Shown in pieces: positions 31,432-40,319 of a DNA stretch of 64,000 bases (positions are counted from its first letter, which is position 1; the number at the start of each line of letters is the position of its first letter). The position numbers and the translations under genes were made by a program. The notes below the pieces were generated by a model. It made no database searches and had not been told where the DNA came from. It worked only from the letters and a program-made list of their open reading frames with translations. The stretch comes from Opitutaceae bacterium TAV5. GTDB lineage: Bacteria; Verrucomicrobiota; Verrucomicrobiia; Opitutales; Opitutaceae. The DNA lies in the NCBI GenBank assembly GCA_000242935.3, contig CP007053.1, positions 3,953,001-4,017,000 on the forward strand, read 5' to 3'.

Positions 31432-32394
31432 TTATGGATTTGGAGCCCTCGCAAAGAAGAACCGGGGCCGTCCGGCGAGGTCGCGGACGGACTCGATGGC
31501 GGTGTAACCGCGCTCGTCGGCGAGGGCGAGCAAGGCGTCATGATGGGCGATGCCGGTTTCGAGCGCGAGGAGTCCGCCGGGGGCGAGACGGGGGCGGGCC
31601 TGGTCGATGATGACGCGCAGGTCGGCGAGGCCGGCTTCGGGCGCCACGAGCGCGGCGCGCGGATCGTGATCGCGGACTTCCGGCTCGGCGGCGGCGACCT
31701 CGTCGTCGGTAAGGTAGGGCGGATTGGAAACGATGAGGTCGAACGCGGTGGCGGGTGACGGGGGCGGGAGCGCAGCGAACCAGTCGGAGCGGAGAAACGT
31801 CACCTGGCCGGCAAGGGAAAGCGCGGCGGCGTTTTCGCGGGCGAGGGCGAGGGCGTCGTCGCTGGTATCGGTCGCGATGATCGAGGCGTCAGGATAGCGG
31901 CGGGCCAGAGCGAGGGCGATGGCGCCGGTGCCGGTGCCGAGATCGAGGATGCGGAGGGGGGAGGCGGATGCGGACGGCGCGGAGGGCGGGGCGTCGGAGG
32001 GAGCGACGGCATCGGCAGCCGGGATGTCGGAAGAAGCCGCGGGAGGAGGGGGAGGCGTCGGTGGCGAGAGGCGTTCGATGACGAGTTCGACGAGGTACTC
32101 GGTTTCCGGTCGCGGGATGAGGGCGCGGGGATCGGTTTTGAGCGTGAGACCGGAAAATTCGACGGCGCCGAGGATATGCTGGAGCGGCTCGCGCCGGGCG
32201 CGGCGGCGGACGAGGGCGCGGATGGTTTCGAGCTCCGGTTCTTTCAGCGGACGCTCGAATTGCAGGTAGAGCTGCATGCGTTTCAGGCCGAGCGCGTGGC
32301 CGACCAGGCACTCGGCGTCATGCCGGGGCGAGGGCACGCCCTTGTCGGTGAAAAACGCGGTGGTTTTCTGGAGGATGTCGAGGAGGGTCAGCAT
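31432..32394 (-). CDS. prmC: Release-factor glutamine methyltransferase
   Basis: A 320-residue enzyme that methylates the GGQ glutamine of release factors. SAM motif I is LDLGTGTGAIALALA and the catalytic NPPY is in DLIVSNPPYLTDDEV, with RHDAECLVGHAL and GAVEFSGLTLKTDPRALIPRPETE in the N-terminal helical and hairpin regions. An insert rich in Pro, Ala and Ser (about residues 112-150) lies between the N-terminal domain and the SAM fold and is low complexity. It lies 16 bp after prfA, its substrate's gene. Confidence 0.95.
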   Translation of the reverse strand: MLTLLDILQKTTAFFTDKGVPSPRHDAECLVGHALGLKRMQLYLQFERPLKEPELETIRALVRRRARREPLQHILGAVEFSGLTLKTDPRALIPRPETEYLVELVIERLSPPTPPPPPAASSDIPAADAVAPSDAPPSAPSASASPLRILDLGTGTGAIALALARRYPDASIIATDTSDDALALARENAAALSLAGQVTFLRSDWFAALPPPSPATAFDLIVSNPPYLTDDEVAAAEPEVRDHDPRAALVAPEAGLADLRVIIDQARPRLAPGGLLALETGIAHHDALLALADERGYTAIESVRDLAGRPRFFFARAPNP

Positions 32395-32410
32395 GGGCGC
32401 GGGAGACTGT

Positions 32411-33532
32411 TCAGTCGTCGTCCGCGGTGGCGGAGCGGCGGCGGTCGTACGGTTGGCCGGTGAGGGCGGCGAGTTTTTCCTCGAACTCGGCCTTGCGCAG
32501 GGCTTCGACCACGTCGTCGAGTGCGCCTTCCATGACCTGGGGCAGGCTGTAGAGGGTGAGGCCGATGCGGTGGTCGGTGAGGCGGCTTTGCGGGAAATTG
32601 TAGGTGCGGATGCGTTCGCTGCGGTCGCCGGTGCCGATCTGGCCGCGGCGCTGGGCGGCGTATTTGGCCGCTTCCTCGTCCTGCTTTTTCTGGAGCAGGC
32701 GGGCGCGGAGCACGGCCATGGCGCTGGCCTTGTTTTTTTGCTGGGAGCGTCCGTCGGCGCAATAGACGATCATGCCGGTAGGTTTGTGGAGGATACGCAC
32801 GGCGGAGTCGGTGGTGTTGACACCCTGGCCGCCGGGACCGCTGGCGCGTTGCACGGTGATCTCGAGTTCCTGCGGGTCGATGCGCAGGTCGACTTCCTCC
32901 GCTTCGGGCAACACGGCGACGGTGACGGTGGAGGTGTGGATGCGGCCGTTGGCTTCGGTGAGCGGCACGCGCTGTACCCGGTGGACGCCGCTCTCGAACT
33001 TGAGCTGCTTGTAGACGTCCTGGCCGCGGATGAGGAAACTCGCTTCGCGGAAGCCGCCGCGTTCGCTGGGGCTGGTGCCGGTGGGCTCCACGGTCCAGCC
33101 GCGCTCTTCGGCGTAACGCTGGTACATGCGGGCGAGTTCGGCGGCGAAAAGCGCGGCTTCCTCGCCGCCGGTGCCGGCGCGGATTTCGAAGACGGTGTTG
33201 CGGGAATCGGTCGGCTCGGGAGGGATCATCGCGGCGAGGACCTCGCGGAAAAGGGTCTCCTTGCGCGCCTCCAGCTCGGGCAGTTCGGCCTCGGCCAGCT
33301 CGCGGAGGTCGGCGTCGGCGGCGGGGTCCTTGAGGAGAGCCCGGGCTTCGGTGATTTCGGCGTCGGTTTTTTGCCAGGCGCGGTGGTCGGCCAGGAGCTG
33401 CGACAGACGCTGGTGCTCGCGGGTGACCTCGGCGGCGGCGCGGGCGTCGGTGTAAAAGGCGGGATCGCGCATCCGCGCGTCGAGTTCGTCGGCACGGCGG
33501 CGGAAAAGGGAAATGTCGGGAAGAGACGGCAT
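32411..33532 (-). CDS. prfA: Peptide chain release factor 1
   Basis: A 373-residue RF1. The peptidyl-tRNA hydrolysis motif is in [19 protein letters not shown], the UAA/UAG-reading region PxT lies in the codon-recognition domain ([16 protein letters not shown]), and [16 protein letters not shown] precedes it. The start [20 protein letters not shown] fits RF1; the frame's upstream extension is not RF1-like. It forms an operon with prmC. Confidence 0.96.
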   Translation of the reverse strand: MPSLPDISLFRRRADELDARMRDPAFYTDARAAAEVTREHQRLSQLLADHRAWQKTDAEITEARALLKDPAADADLRELAEAELPELEARKETLFREVLAAMIPPEPTDSRNTVFEIRAGTGGEEAALFAAELARMYQRYAEERGWTVEPTGTSPSERGGFREASFLIRGQDVYKQLKFESGVHRVQRVPLTEANGRIHTSTVTVAVLPEAEEVDLRIDPQELEITVQRASGPGGQGVNTTDSAVRILHKPTGMIVYCADGRSQQKNKASAMAVLRARLLQKKQDEEAAKYAAQRRGQIGTGDRSERIRTYNFPQSRLTDHRIGLTLYSLPQVMEGALDDVVEALRKAEFEEKLAALTGQPYDRRRSATADDD

Positions 33533-33648
33533 GAAATGCGGATTGCGGAATGCGGAATAACGGGCCAGCAAATGCAACCGGTTATGACGCACGACGCGGC
33601 CTTTTTTCAGCCCGCGCTCCGCATTCCGCAATCCGCATTTCTCCGCCA

Positions 33649-34680
33649 ATGGCCACGACGCTTTTCACTCAAAACATCATCGCGTGCATCTGGGATTTCG
33701 ACAAGACGCTCATCCCGGAATACATGCAGGCGCCGCTCTTCCGGCGCTACGGCGTCAACGAAACCACGTTCTGGGCCGAGACCAACAGCCTCGTGGAGCA
33801 CTACAAGCGGCGCGGCTACCACCTTTCGGGCGAGATCGCCTACCTCAACCACCTGCTCACCTGCGTGCTGGCCGGCGAGATGCCCGGGCTCAACAACCGC
33901 GTGCTCCGCGAGTGCGGCGGCGACATCCGTTTTTATCCCGGCATCCCGGAGTTTTTCGCCCGCTCGCGCGACTGGGTGCGGGAGCGTCCCGAGTACGGGA
34001 AACACGAGATCCAGCTCGAACACTACGTGGTGAGCACAGGGCTGGCGGAGATGATCCGCGGCAGCGCCATCGCCGGCCACATCGACGGCGTGTGGGGATG
34101 CGAGTTTATCGAAAATCCGCTCCGGCCCGGTTTCCTGCGGCAGGGCGAGTTCGACGACTTCAACGCGACCGAGGCGCTCATCGCGCAGATCGGCATGGTG
34201 ATCGACAACACCACCAAAACCCGCGCGCTTTTCGAGATCAACAAGGGCACCAACAAAAACCCGGCGATCGACGTGAACGCCAACATCAGCCCCGAGGACC
34301 GGCGCATCCCGTTCCAGAACATGATCTACATCGCCGACGGGCCGAGTGATATCCCGAGCTTTTCCGTGGTCAAGAAAGGCGGCGGTCGCGGCTACGCGGT
34401 TTACAATCCGAAGCGCCCCGACGAGTTCGCGCAGAACGACCGGCTGCGCTCCGACGGCCGTATCGATCACTACGGCCCGGCCGATTACACCGAAGGCTCC
34501 AGCACCGACCAGTGGCTGCGGCTGCACGTCCAGGCGATATGCAACCGGATCGTGGCCGACCGCGAGGCGGCCGTGGCGCGGCGCGTGTCGAAACCGCCCC
34601 GCCACCTGAATCCGACGCCCGAGGACGTCGCGCGGGCAGCCGCAGCCAAGGGCGGACCGCATCAGGAGACGTTTTTGTAG
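33649..34680 (+). CDS. HAD superfamily hydrolase
   Basis: A 343-residue protein with the haloacid-dehalogenase nucleophile motif [10 protein letters not shown] at residues 13-22 and a late motif [13 protein letters not shown] supplying the Mg-binding acidic pair. The central portion (residues 30-200) is a large cap-like insertion. Substrate is unknown; phosphoserine phosphatase-like enzymes share these motifs, but the cap here is longer. It is divergent from prfA with only 116 bp between. Start ATG at 33649 follows a region echoing the prfA leader (inverted GCGGAATGCGGAAT stretches). Confidence 0.85.
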   Translation: MATTLFTQNIIACIWDFDKTLIPEYMQAPLFRRYGVNETTFWAETNSLVEHYKRRGYHLSGEIAYLNHLLTCVLAGEMPGLNNRVLRECGGDIRFYPGIPEFFARSRDWVRERPEYGKHEIQLEHYVVSTGLAEMIRGSAIAGHIDGVWGCEFIENPLRPGFLRQGEFDDFNATEALIAQIGMVIDNTTKTRALFEINKGTNKNPAIDVNANISPEDRRIPFQNMIYIADGPSDIPSFSVVKKGGGRGYAVYNPKRPDEFAQNDRLRSDGRIDHYGPADYTEGSSTDQWLRLHVQAICNRIVADREAAVARRVSKPPRHLNPTPEDVARAAAAKGGPHQETFL

Positions 34681-34713
34681 GAGCAGGAGCGGCGGAATTT
34701 TTCTGCCAATCCC

Positions 34714-34806
34714 GCTGCTGACGACGCGAAGCGTCGCCGGTCCGGACGGTGAGGCACCGGGCGAGGCGCTGACGCGCCTCGTCGCAGCGGCAGGAATGCC
34801 GCCGCT
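34714..34806. repeat. GC-rich palindromic repeats
   Basis: Three hairpins fill the gap between the HAD gene and the convergent small gene: GACGCGAAGCGTC at about 34715, GAGGCGCTGACGCGCCTC at about 34763, and the GGAGCGGCGGC-type half near 34790. They could end both transcripts. Confidence 0.7.
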
Positions 34807-34809
34807 CCG

Positions 34810-35262
34810 TTACGTCCGGTAGCGGAATTCCATTTCCACCGCCGGCGCCGGGTGGGCGCGATCGTAGTGGAAACGCTCCATCACTTCCTGGCAGTACGTC
34901 TCGAGGTCTTCACCGGAGAGTTCCAGCGGCAGGAGTTCCAGCACACGGCCGTTTTCGTCGCCGTCGCTGCCTGCGCTGCCGGAGCCGGAGGCATCCGCAT
35001 TGCGGGCCACGATTTCGATATTCTGTTCGAGCCAGGTGCGCAGTTTTTCCAGCCAGGCCGGCTGCGGGGCGGCCGCCGCGGCGAGCTGGAAAAAGCACCG
35101 CACGCACGAGCCCGGATGACGCCGGGCGCGGGCCGCTTCGCGGATGTCGAGAATCAGGTCGGCTTGCGAAGGCAGCGCCCGGGCGACAGGACCGAGCACT
35201 TCGTCGATCTCGCTGTCGGTGATGGTAAAGGTGGTCGCGCTTTTCGGTGCCTCGTGTTTCAT
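34810..35262 (-). CDS. Hypothetical protein
   Basis: A 150-residue protein I do not recognise. The N-terminal part is helical (DSEIDEVLGPVARALPSQAD and DIREAARARRHPG) and includes two Cys in SCVRCFFQL. A second helix-rich part (WLEKLRTWLEQNIEIVARN) is followed by a Gly/Ser/Asp spacer and a C-terminal segment with YCQEVMERFHYDRAHPAP. No signal or membrane segment is seen. A perfect inverted repeat resembling an iron-regulator box lies 17-37 bp upstream of the start, so iron or redox control is possible. Confidence 0.6.
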   Translation of the reverse strand: MKHEAPKSATTFTITDSEIDEVLGPVARALPSQADLILDIREAARARRHPGSCVRCFFQLAAAAAPQPAWLEKLRTWLEQNIEIVARNADASGSGSAGSDGDENGRVLELLPLELSGEDLETYCQEVMERFHYDRAHPAPAVEMEFRYRT

Positions 35263-35278
35263 GACTGCAAAACATAAA

Positions 35279-35299
35279 GACTGAGACCTGTTCTCAGTC
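35279..35299. promoter_or_regulatory. Candidate Fur-type operator
   Basis: GACTGAGA, 5-base spacer CCTGT, TCTCAGTC: a perfect 8-bp inverted repeat 17 bp upstream of the small gene that starts at 35262. The TGAGA-n5-TCTCA core resembles Fur boxes. A weaker look-alike, TTGAGACTGCGACGCAA on the minus strand, sits at about 35673-35689, upstream of the neighbouring Cys-rich gene. Confidence 0.5.
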
Positions 35300-35311
35300 G
35301 CAGGTCAAAAG

Positions 35312-35349
35312 AAAAACAGGGCCCGGATTTTTCCGGAAACCCTGTTTTT
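35312..35349 (-). terminator. Rho-independent terminator of the Cys-rich small gene
   Basis: On the minus strand, AAAAACAGGG (35349-35340) pairs with CCCTGTTTTT (35321-35312), with an inner TCCGG/CCGGA stem. The run of U's is part of the stem base. It lies 51 bp past the stop of the gene at 35400-35588, and the symmetric A-tract makes it potentially bidirectional. Confidence 0.85.
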
Positions 35350-35399
35350 CGCAGAATGTGGCGTTTTCCCGACGGTTTCCCGCCAAGGAAAGAACCGGC

Positions 35400-35588
35400 T
35401 TACTTGCCGGTATAATCGCCGCACCAGTCTTCGGCCTTGGTCACGGGGAACTTGGCGTCGTACTGCACACCCGGTTCGACCTTGAAGATGATCGATTGGG
35501 GGGCATGACGACGGCATTCGCCCTTGGCGCCGGCAGATTTCCAGTGAGCGCACGAGGCGCAGGATTTGGTAACGGTTGTAGTGCTCAT
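35400..35588 (-). CDS. Small four-Cys protein, putative metal or Fe-S binding
   Basis: A 62-residue protein: CASCAHW, then GECRRHAPQ, then TKAEDWCGDYTGK. Four Cys (CxxC, then single Cys in ECRRH and WCGDY) are arranged as in a widespread small-protein family with the pattern CxxCxxW...GxCRRxxP...W.....WCG. It probably binds zinc or an Fe-S cluster. Start MSTTTVTKSC was preferred to an upstream in-frame ATG. It has its own terminator. Function is unknown. Confidence 0.75.
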   Translation of the reverse strand: MSTTTVTKSCASCAHWKSAGAKGECRRHAPQSIIFKVEPGVQYDAKFPVTKAEDWCGDYTGK

Positions 35589-35955
35589 GGTGTGAATTCT
35601 CCTTACAGTCTCAACAGGTAGGGAATGCCTTCTGCCTGTCAACATAAGTTGTTAATTTTTAATTGTTTGTGATTGCGTCGCAGTCTCAATAAGACAATGA
35701 GATACCGCTCCGGTCTGCCGGCGCGGTGCGTTTTGCTGTCGGGAGAGGCCAGGGATGGGCGTGAACGAATTCTGAACGGGCCTGTAAGAGATCATTATAT
35801 ATTGGATGCCATCGGGTTATGATTTGATATGGAGTCTCATGTTCATAAGCCTCGGCTTTCGAAAAGCCTGTTGGTCCAGTCGGCCGGTTTGTTGGTCCCT
35901 ATGTTCAAGCCAGTGCGAATGCGGCGGGTTTTTCTCCCTCAACCTGTAAAAACCA
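35589..35955. promoter_or_regulatory. Divergent intergenic region: Cys-rich gene and porin
   Basis: 367 bp without a gene. An AT-rich stretch at about 35645-35672 (TTGTTAATTTTTAATTG) and a second at about 35791-35805 (TCATTATATATTGG) are the best promoter candidates, the latter pointing to the porin. AGCCTCGGCTTTCGAAAAGCCTG near 35850 forms a short hairpin in the porin leader. Confidence 0.45.
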
Positions 35956-37209
35956 ATGAAGAAACCAGCACTCGTCTCCTTGCTCGCTGCAGGAGTTCTG
36001 GCCGCACCGGCCATCGCCCAGGAAGAAGCCGTTTCGGACGCCCCTCTCGCCAAATGGGGTCCGCGCATCTGGCTCGAAGAGCAGGGCATCACGCCCTGGC
36101 TCACCGTGACCGGAGAAGCCTGGAACATCCCGACCGGGGGTAATCAGCACGGCAACCTCTGGAACGTGTTTTTCGACTTCGGCTTCGAGGTCGATCTCGG
36201 CGCTTTCGGCGGCCCGGCAACGGCCAGAATCGTCGTCCAGGGTCATGCCCGCGAATCGCGCGACAGCCGCGGCGAACTCGCCGACACCGGCTCCGCCAAC
36301 CCGGCCAGCGGCAACTTCGCCGGCGATGGCTGGCGCATGTTCAACGTCTTTTACCAGCAGAGTTTCAAGGACGGCATCTATGACCTGAAGATCGGCCAGA
36401 TCGCGGCCGACGACGATTTTATGGGCTCCGAATATTCCGGGCTGTTCATGAATTCCTCCTTCGGGGCGATGCCGTCCATCGTCGGCCCGTCGCCGGCCTT
36501 CAAGGGTGGCGCCTACGCGGCGTATCCGGTGGCCTCGCCGGGCATCTGGTTCAACTGGACGCCCAACGAAAGCTACTCCTGGCAGACCGGCATCTACCTC
36601 GGCGGCCCCGGTGACGACGAGCACGGCAACCACGGTTTCGACTGGAAGAGCCTGTCGAGCAGCGGCATCCTCGTCTTCACCGAGGGCGCGGTGAATTTCG
36701 ACATCGCGGGCAAACCCTCGACCTTCAGGCTCGGCGGCTCGCTGCACACGAAGGATTTCGAAGACTTCAAGAGTCTCAACAACGGCGGCGAGGGCACCGA
36801 GTCCACCGTCTACAACGTGTACGTGGTGCACGACCTCGCCCTCGCCATGGCCGATGCGGAGACCGTCAAGCTCGGCGCGTTCTGGCGCGCGGGCGTGACC
36901 CCGCAGCAGGATGTGGCCACGGTTTTCATCTACGCTGACGCCGGCATCAACTGGTTCGCGCCCTTCGCCAGCCGTCCGGACGACGTGGCCGGCGCCGCTC
37001 TTTCGTGGACAAAACTCGGCCGCGACTATGCCGCCGCCGAAGACGCGCAGAACAAGAACGAGTTCACGATCGAGCTCACCTACCGCGCGCAGATCACCAG
37101 CTACTGGTCCGTCCAGGGGGACATCCAGTACGTGATCAACCCGGCCTTCGCCGATGACCGTGATCGCGACGCTCTCGTGCTCGGCCTGCGCACCGAACTG
37201 TCGTTCTGA
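35956..37209 (+). CDS. Outer-membrane porin, OprB-like carbohydrate-selective family
   Basis: A 417-residue outer-membrane beta barrel. The signal peptide is KKPALVSLLAAGVLAAPAIA, cleaved before QEE. The mature chain alternates hydrophobic and polar residues throughout and ends in the OMP-type TELSF with C-terminal Phe. Segments such as VDLGAFGGPATARIVVQGHA, YQQSFKDGIYDLKIGQI and the central SPGIWFNWTPNESYSWQTG match the OprB family that passes glucose and other sugars. A clear terminator follows 59 bp after the stop, so it is a single-gene unit. Confidence 0.88.
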   Translation: MKKPALVSLLAAGVLAAPAIAQEEAVSDAPLAKWGPRIWLEEQGITPWLTVTGEAWNIPTGGNQHGNLWNVFFDFGFEVDLGAFGGPATARIVVQGHARESRDSRGELADTGSANPASGNFAGDGWRMFNVFYQQSFKDGIYDLKIGQIAADDDFMGSEYSGLFMNSSFGAMPSIVGPSPAFKGGAYAAYPVASPGIWFNWTPNESYSWQTGIYLGGPGDDEHGNHGFDWKSLSSSGILVFTEGAVNFDIAGKPSTFRLGGSLHTKDFEDFKSLNNGGEGTESTVYNVYVVHDLALAMADAETVKLGAFWRAGVTPQQDVATVFIYADAGINWFAPFASRPDDVAGAALSWTKLGRDYAAAEDAQNKNEFTIELTYRAQITSYWSVQGDIQYVINPAFADDRDRDALVLGLRTELSF

Positions 37210-37268
37210 TTACGCCGGGTTTCCGGTTGTGCCAGACACCGCCGCTTCCCTCATCCCTGAAAACCCGT

Positions 37269-37302
37269 CGCCGGCCAGTCCCTCTGGCCGGCGATTTTTT
37301 TT
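37269..37302 (+). terminator. Rho-independent terminator of the porin gene
   Basis: A perfect 10-bp stem, CGCCGGCCAG (37269-37278) with CTGGCCGGCG (37284-37293), loop TCCCT, followed by A and eight T's. Confidence 0.95.
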
Positions 37303-37391
37303 GGGGCCGGCGGAGCCGGGGAGGTTTGTAGTTGGAAATTGGCAGTTTGTAGTTGGGGATCGGTGACGGACCGACAGGAGCGGGGCGCGTG

Positions 37392-38003
37392 TCATTCGCG
37401 CCAGGTGTAGGCGTGGCAGAGCGCCACGCCGGCGGCGTCGGCTTCGTCGCTTGCCAGCGGGCGGCCGTGGCCGAGCAGCGCCATGACGGTGCGGGCCATT
37501 TGTTCCTTGCTGGCCCGGCCGGCGCCGACCACGGCCTGTTTTACGCGGAGCGGCGCGTATTCGAAAATGTCTTTTCCCATCACCGCCGCGGCTGCGATGG
37601 CCGCTCCGCGCGCCGCGCCGAGGATTTGCGCCGTCTGGAAGTTCTGCACATAGATCGTCTGCTCCAGCGCCACGTGGCGCACGGAAAAATCGGCGATGAA
37701 CGATGTCACCGTCCGGTGAATTTCCGCCAGCGCGCCGGACATCGGCACCCGCGCCGGGACCCGCAGCGTCTGGCAGCGCAGGAGCACGGGCGAACGGCCG
37801 GGGGCAAATTCCACCAGGGCGAGCCCGGTGCCGCGCAGCGAGGGATCGATGCCGAGCACCTGGCCGCTGAACGGCACGCGGTGCGCGGTGAAGGCAGCCT
37901 GCGCCGCGGTGGCGGCTCCGTTGGACGGCACCGCGGACGGAGCCGGCAGCGGTTTGCCCGCCAGTTTTGCCGCCCACATCTGTCTGACCGAAAGCCGTGC
38001 CAT
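37392..38003 (-). CDS. ruvC: Holliday junction resolvase RuvC
   Basis: A 203-residue RuvC endonuclease that cuts Holliday junctions with RuvAB. Catalytic acidic residues are in GIDPSLRGTG (Asp 53), VALEQTIYVQN, and DEADAAGVALCHA near the C-terminus, with YAPLRVKQAVVGAGRASKEQM between. About 45 residues precede the usual N-terminus; no internal ATG allows a shorter start, so the extension may be real. The upstream hslO gene is on the same strand, 106 bp away. Confidence 0.93.
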   Translation of the reverse strand: MARLSVRQMWAAKLAGKPLPAPSAVPSNGAATAAQAAFTAHRVPFSGQVLGIDPSLRGTGLALVEFAPGRSPVLLRCQTLRVPARVPMSGALAEIHRTVTSFIADFSVRHVALEQTIYVQNFQTAQILGAARGAAIAAAAVMGKDIFEYAPLRVKQAVVGAGRASKEQMARTVMALLGHGRPLASDEADAAGVALCHAYTWRE

Positions 38004-38109
38004 GAGGCGGGCAGTTCAAGCACGGATGGCAGGCGGCAAGGAAGCTTGAAGTTTGCGGGAGAGCCGCGGGAAGGGGAGGGAAGGGCAGGCCGGGCGGGCG
38101 GCGCGGGGT

Positions 38110-38922
38110 CTACTCCGCCCGGTGATCGCCCGCGACGAAGGCCTCCATCGCCTCGCGGGTGATCGTGTGGCGCGCGGCGCAGCGGGGGCATTGCATCTGG
38201 ATCGTCTCGGCATCGCCGAAAAGGCTGTCGGGGTCGCTGCGCATGACCGGGTCGAGCACCTCCATCATGCGCCGCTGGTTGCAGCCGCAATGCCAGCGGT
38301 AGATGCGTCGTTCCAGCGGAGCGACGGTTTCGGTCTGCGCGAGGTCGCGCACGCGTTCGGGCGTGAGGTCTGCAAACCACGCCGCATCGCAATCCGGGTG
38401 TTCGCCGACCAGGGCGAATTCTTCCTCGTCGAGCTGGAAAAACCGGGCGGGGCGCTGCTCGCTTTGCGCATAAAACGCCTCCGCGGCCACCAGCGGGTCC
38501 TCGCCCCGGAAGCTCACCGTGCTGCGCCGGCGCGGCTGGCGACCGCGTACGACGTCGGCGTAAAACAGGTTTTCGGGCAGCACCTTCACGTCCTCGGTGA
38601 AGGCGCGGCCCGTCACGGCGCCGGTTTCGTTGTCGCCGGTGAGAAACAGGTTCACGAGCGGCGACTGGAAGTTGATCGTCCATGCCGTCATCTCGTTCCA
38701 CGGACGCGAGGCGCAGTGCAGGACGAAGCCGGCGAGGGCGCGTTTGAACATCGCGTCGATCTTTTCGGCGGGGTGCAGGTTCCACTTTCCAAGGTGCAGG
38801 TAATAATCGACATACAGCTCGGTAAACACTGCGCGGGCGACGAGCGCGTTGCGGCCGCGCACAAAATCGGTGCGCAGCTCGATGCCGGATTCGGACGGGT
38901 CGACGGGAGTGGATGCGGACAT
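38110..38922 (-). CDS. hslO: Redox-regulated chaperone Hsp33
   Basis: A 270-residue Hsp33-family chaperone. The C-terminal redox switch has CGC (WHCGCNQRRM) and CPRC (QCPRCAARH) about 30 residues apart, four Cys that bind zinc when reduced. The N-terminal core includes ARAVFTELYVDYYLHLGKWNL and GAVTGRAFTEDVKV. Start MSASTPVDPS was chosen; the frame's upstream part has no resemblance to the family. Under oxidative stress such proteins hold unfolding clients. Confidence 0.9.
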   Translation of the reverse strand: MSASTPVDPSESGIELRTDFVRGRNALVARAVFTELYVDYYLHLGKWNLHPAEKIDAMFKRALAGFVLHCASRPWNEMTAWTINFQSPLVNLFLTGDNETGAVTGRAFTEDVKVLPENLFYADVVRGRQPRRRSTVSFRGEDPLVAAEAFYAQSEQRPARFFQLDEEEFALVGEHPDCDAAWFADLTPERVRDLAQTETVAPLERRIYRWHCGCNQRRMMEVLDPVMRSDPDSLFGDAETIQMQCPRCAARHTITREAMEAFVAGDHRAE

Positions 38923-39153
38923 GAATGAAACGGGTGCGGAGCAAGGATTGCCCCGTACCGTCTGACGATAGCGTTTCCCGTGCCCCGGACAAGGAGCAGA
39001 GGCCTTTTCGAGGAGGAGGCATGCTGCCCCGCCTTGTTGCATTTGCGCTGCCCCTGCCACTGATTATCCGGCGGAATTTCTGGCCCGTGGAGTGGAGAAA
39101 GCGTCCTTTTGGCGTCTGCGGGGACGTGCTGCGGGATTCGGCGCGCCTGGGCG

Positions 39154-40242
39154 CTAACGTGCATTATCGAGCGTGATCACCCGGCCGGTGCGGGCCGATT
39201 CCTCGGCCGCCAGTACCACCTGCAGGCTGTAAAGCGCGGCTTCGAGGTGCTCACCGGGATCAAGATCCTCACGGATTGCTTTCGCAAAAAACGCCTGCTC
39301 CCGCGCGCAGAGTTCATCGTGGTCCGGCTCGTCATCGGTCGGGATGACTTCGTCCATACGCGCGAAATGGCCATCCGGGCCCAGGCTGGCATGATGAATC
39401 CGCAAAGCCCCGGTTCTGGTGTGCGCGTTGACCTCGTCCGACGACTCGTGCCGCTCCGCCGCGATGCTCACGCTGCCGCGGGGGCCGATGACATCTTTTA
39501 CAAAAAAGGCGGTCCGGCTCATCATCGGTCCCCATCCGGCCTCGTACCAGCCGACAGAGCCGTCAGCGAAAACCACCTGCAACTGACCGTAGTTGCATTG
39601 GCCGTCCGGCAACCCGAACCCGTCGTCAAGGCGCGCCTGGATGGCGTGGACACGCACCGGGCGGCTCCGGGTCATGCGGCACATCACGTCGATGTAGTGA
39701 ACGCCGCAATCCACCATCGGCGGCATCGACTGCATGATTTGCAGATGGGTTTTCCATTCGCCGCCCGAACTCTGCTGGTTCAGATTCATGCGCATCACCA
39801 GCGGCCGCCCCAGGTTCCTGGCCTCGGTCACGAAGCGCATCCAGGACGGATGGTGCTGGAGAATGTAGCCAAGCATGAGCTTGCGTCCATGTTTGCGGGC
39901 AAGAGCGATCACCCGTTCGGCATCGGCCAGAGTGGCCGCCAGCGGTTTTTCCAGAAAAACGTGGCAGCCTCGCTCCAGCGCCAGCGTCGCATAGGCCGCA
40001 TGCGTATCCGGCCAGGTACTGATGCAAACCGCGTCCGGCTGTGTCCGGCGCAGCGCGTCTTCATAGTCGCCAAACGTCGGATACATATCTCCGAATTCGG
40101 AGGAAAGCCGTCCCCGGCTTTCCTCTCCCCGGCTGACCAGGCCCGCGATCGAGAACGCGGAAGACGCATGATAGGCGCGGGCATGCGACGTACCCATGTG
40201 GCCGCAACCGGCCACCAGAACACGAAGAGGATGTGTATTCAT
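39154..40242 (-). CDS. Gfo/Idh/MocA family oxidoreductase
   Basis: A 362-residue NAD(P)-dependent sugar or cyclitol dehydrogenase-like protein. The Rossmann motif GCGHMGTSHARAY is near the N-terminus, CHVFLEKPLAATLADAER carries the catalytic-type EKP Lys, and VDCGVHYIDVMCRMT the family's Asp/His pair. It ends the locus 2 minus-strand operon, 77 bp after the second oxidoreductase. The substrate is unknown; operon partners suggest a modified hexose or uronate. Confidence 0.9.
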   Translation of the reverse strand: MNTHPLRVLVAGCGHMGTSHARAYHASSAFSIAGLVSRGEESRGRLSSEFGDMYPTFGDYEDALRRTQPDAVCISTWPDTHAAYATLALERGCHVFLEKPLAATLADAERVIALARKHGRKLMLGYILQHHPSWMRFVTEARNLGRPLVMRMNLNQQSSGGEWKTHLQIMQSMPPMVDCGVHYIDVMCRMTRSRPVRVHAIQARLDDGFGLPDGQCNYGQLQVVFADGSVGWYEAGWGPMMSRTAFFVKDVIGPRGSVSIAAERHESSDEVNAHTRTGALRIHHASLGPDGHFARMDEVIPTDDEPDHDELCAREQAFFAKAIREDLDPGEHLEAALYSLQVVLAAEESARTGRVITLDNAR

Positions 40243-40319
40243 AATAAAGCTACAAAAGGGAGAAGCATGCGGGCTGCGTTTTCTGCTTTCTCCTTACGGA
40301 GGAAGGCGTCCGGCGTCGT

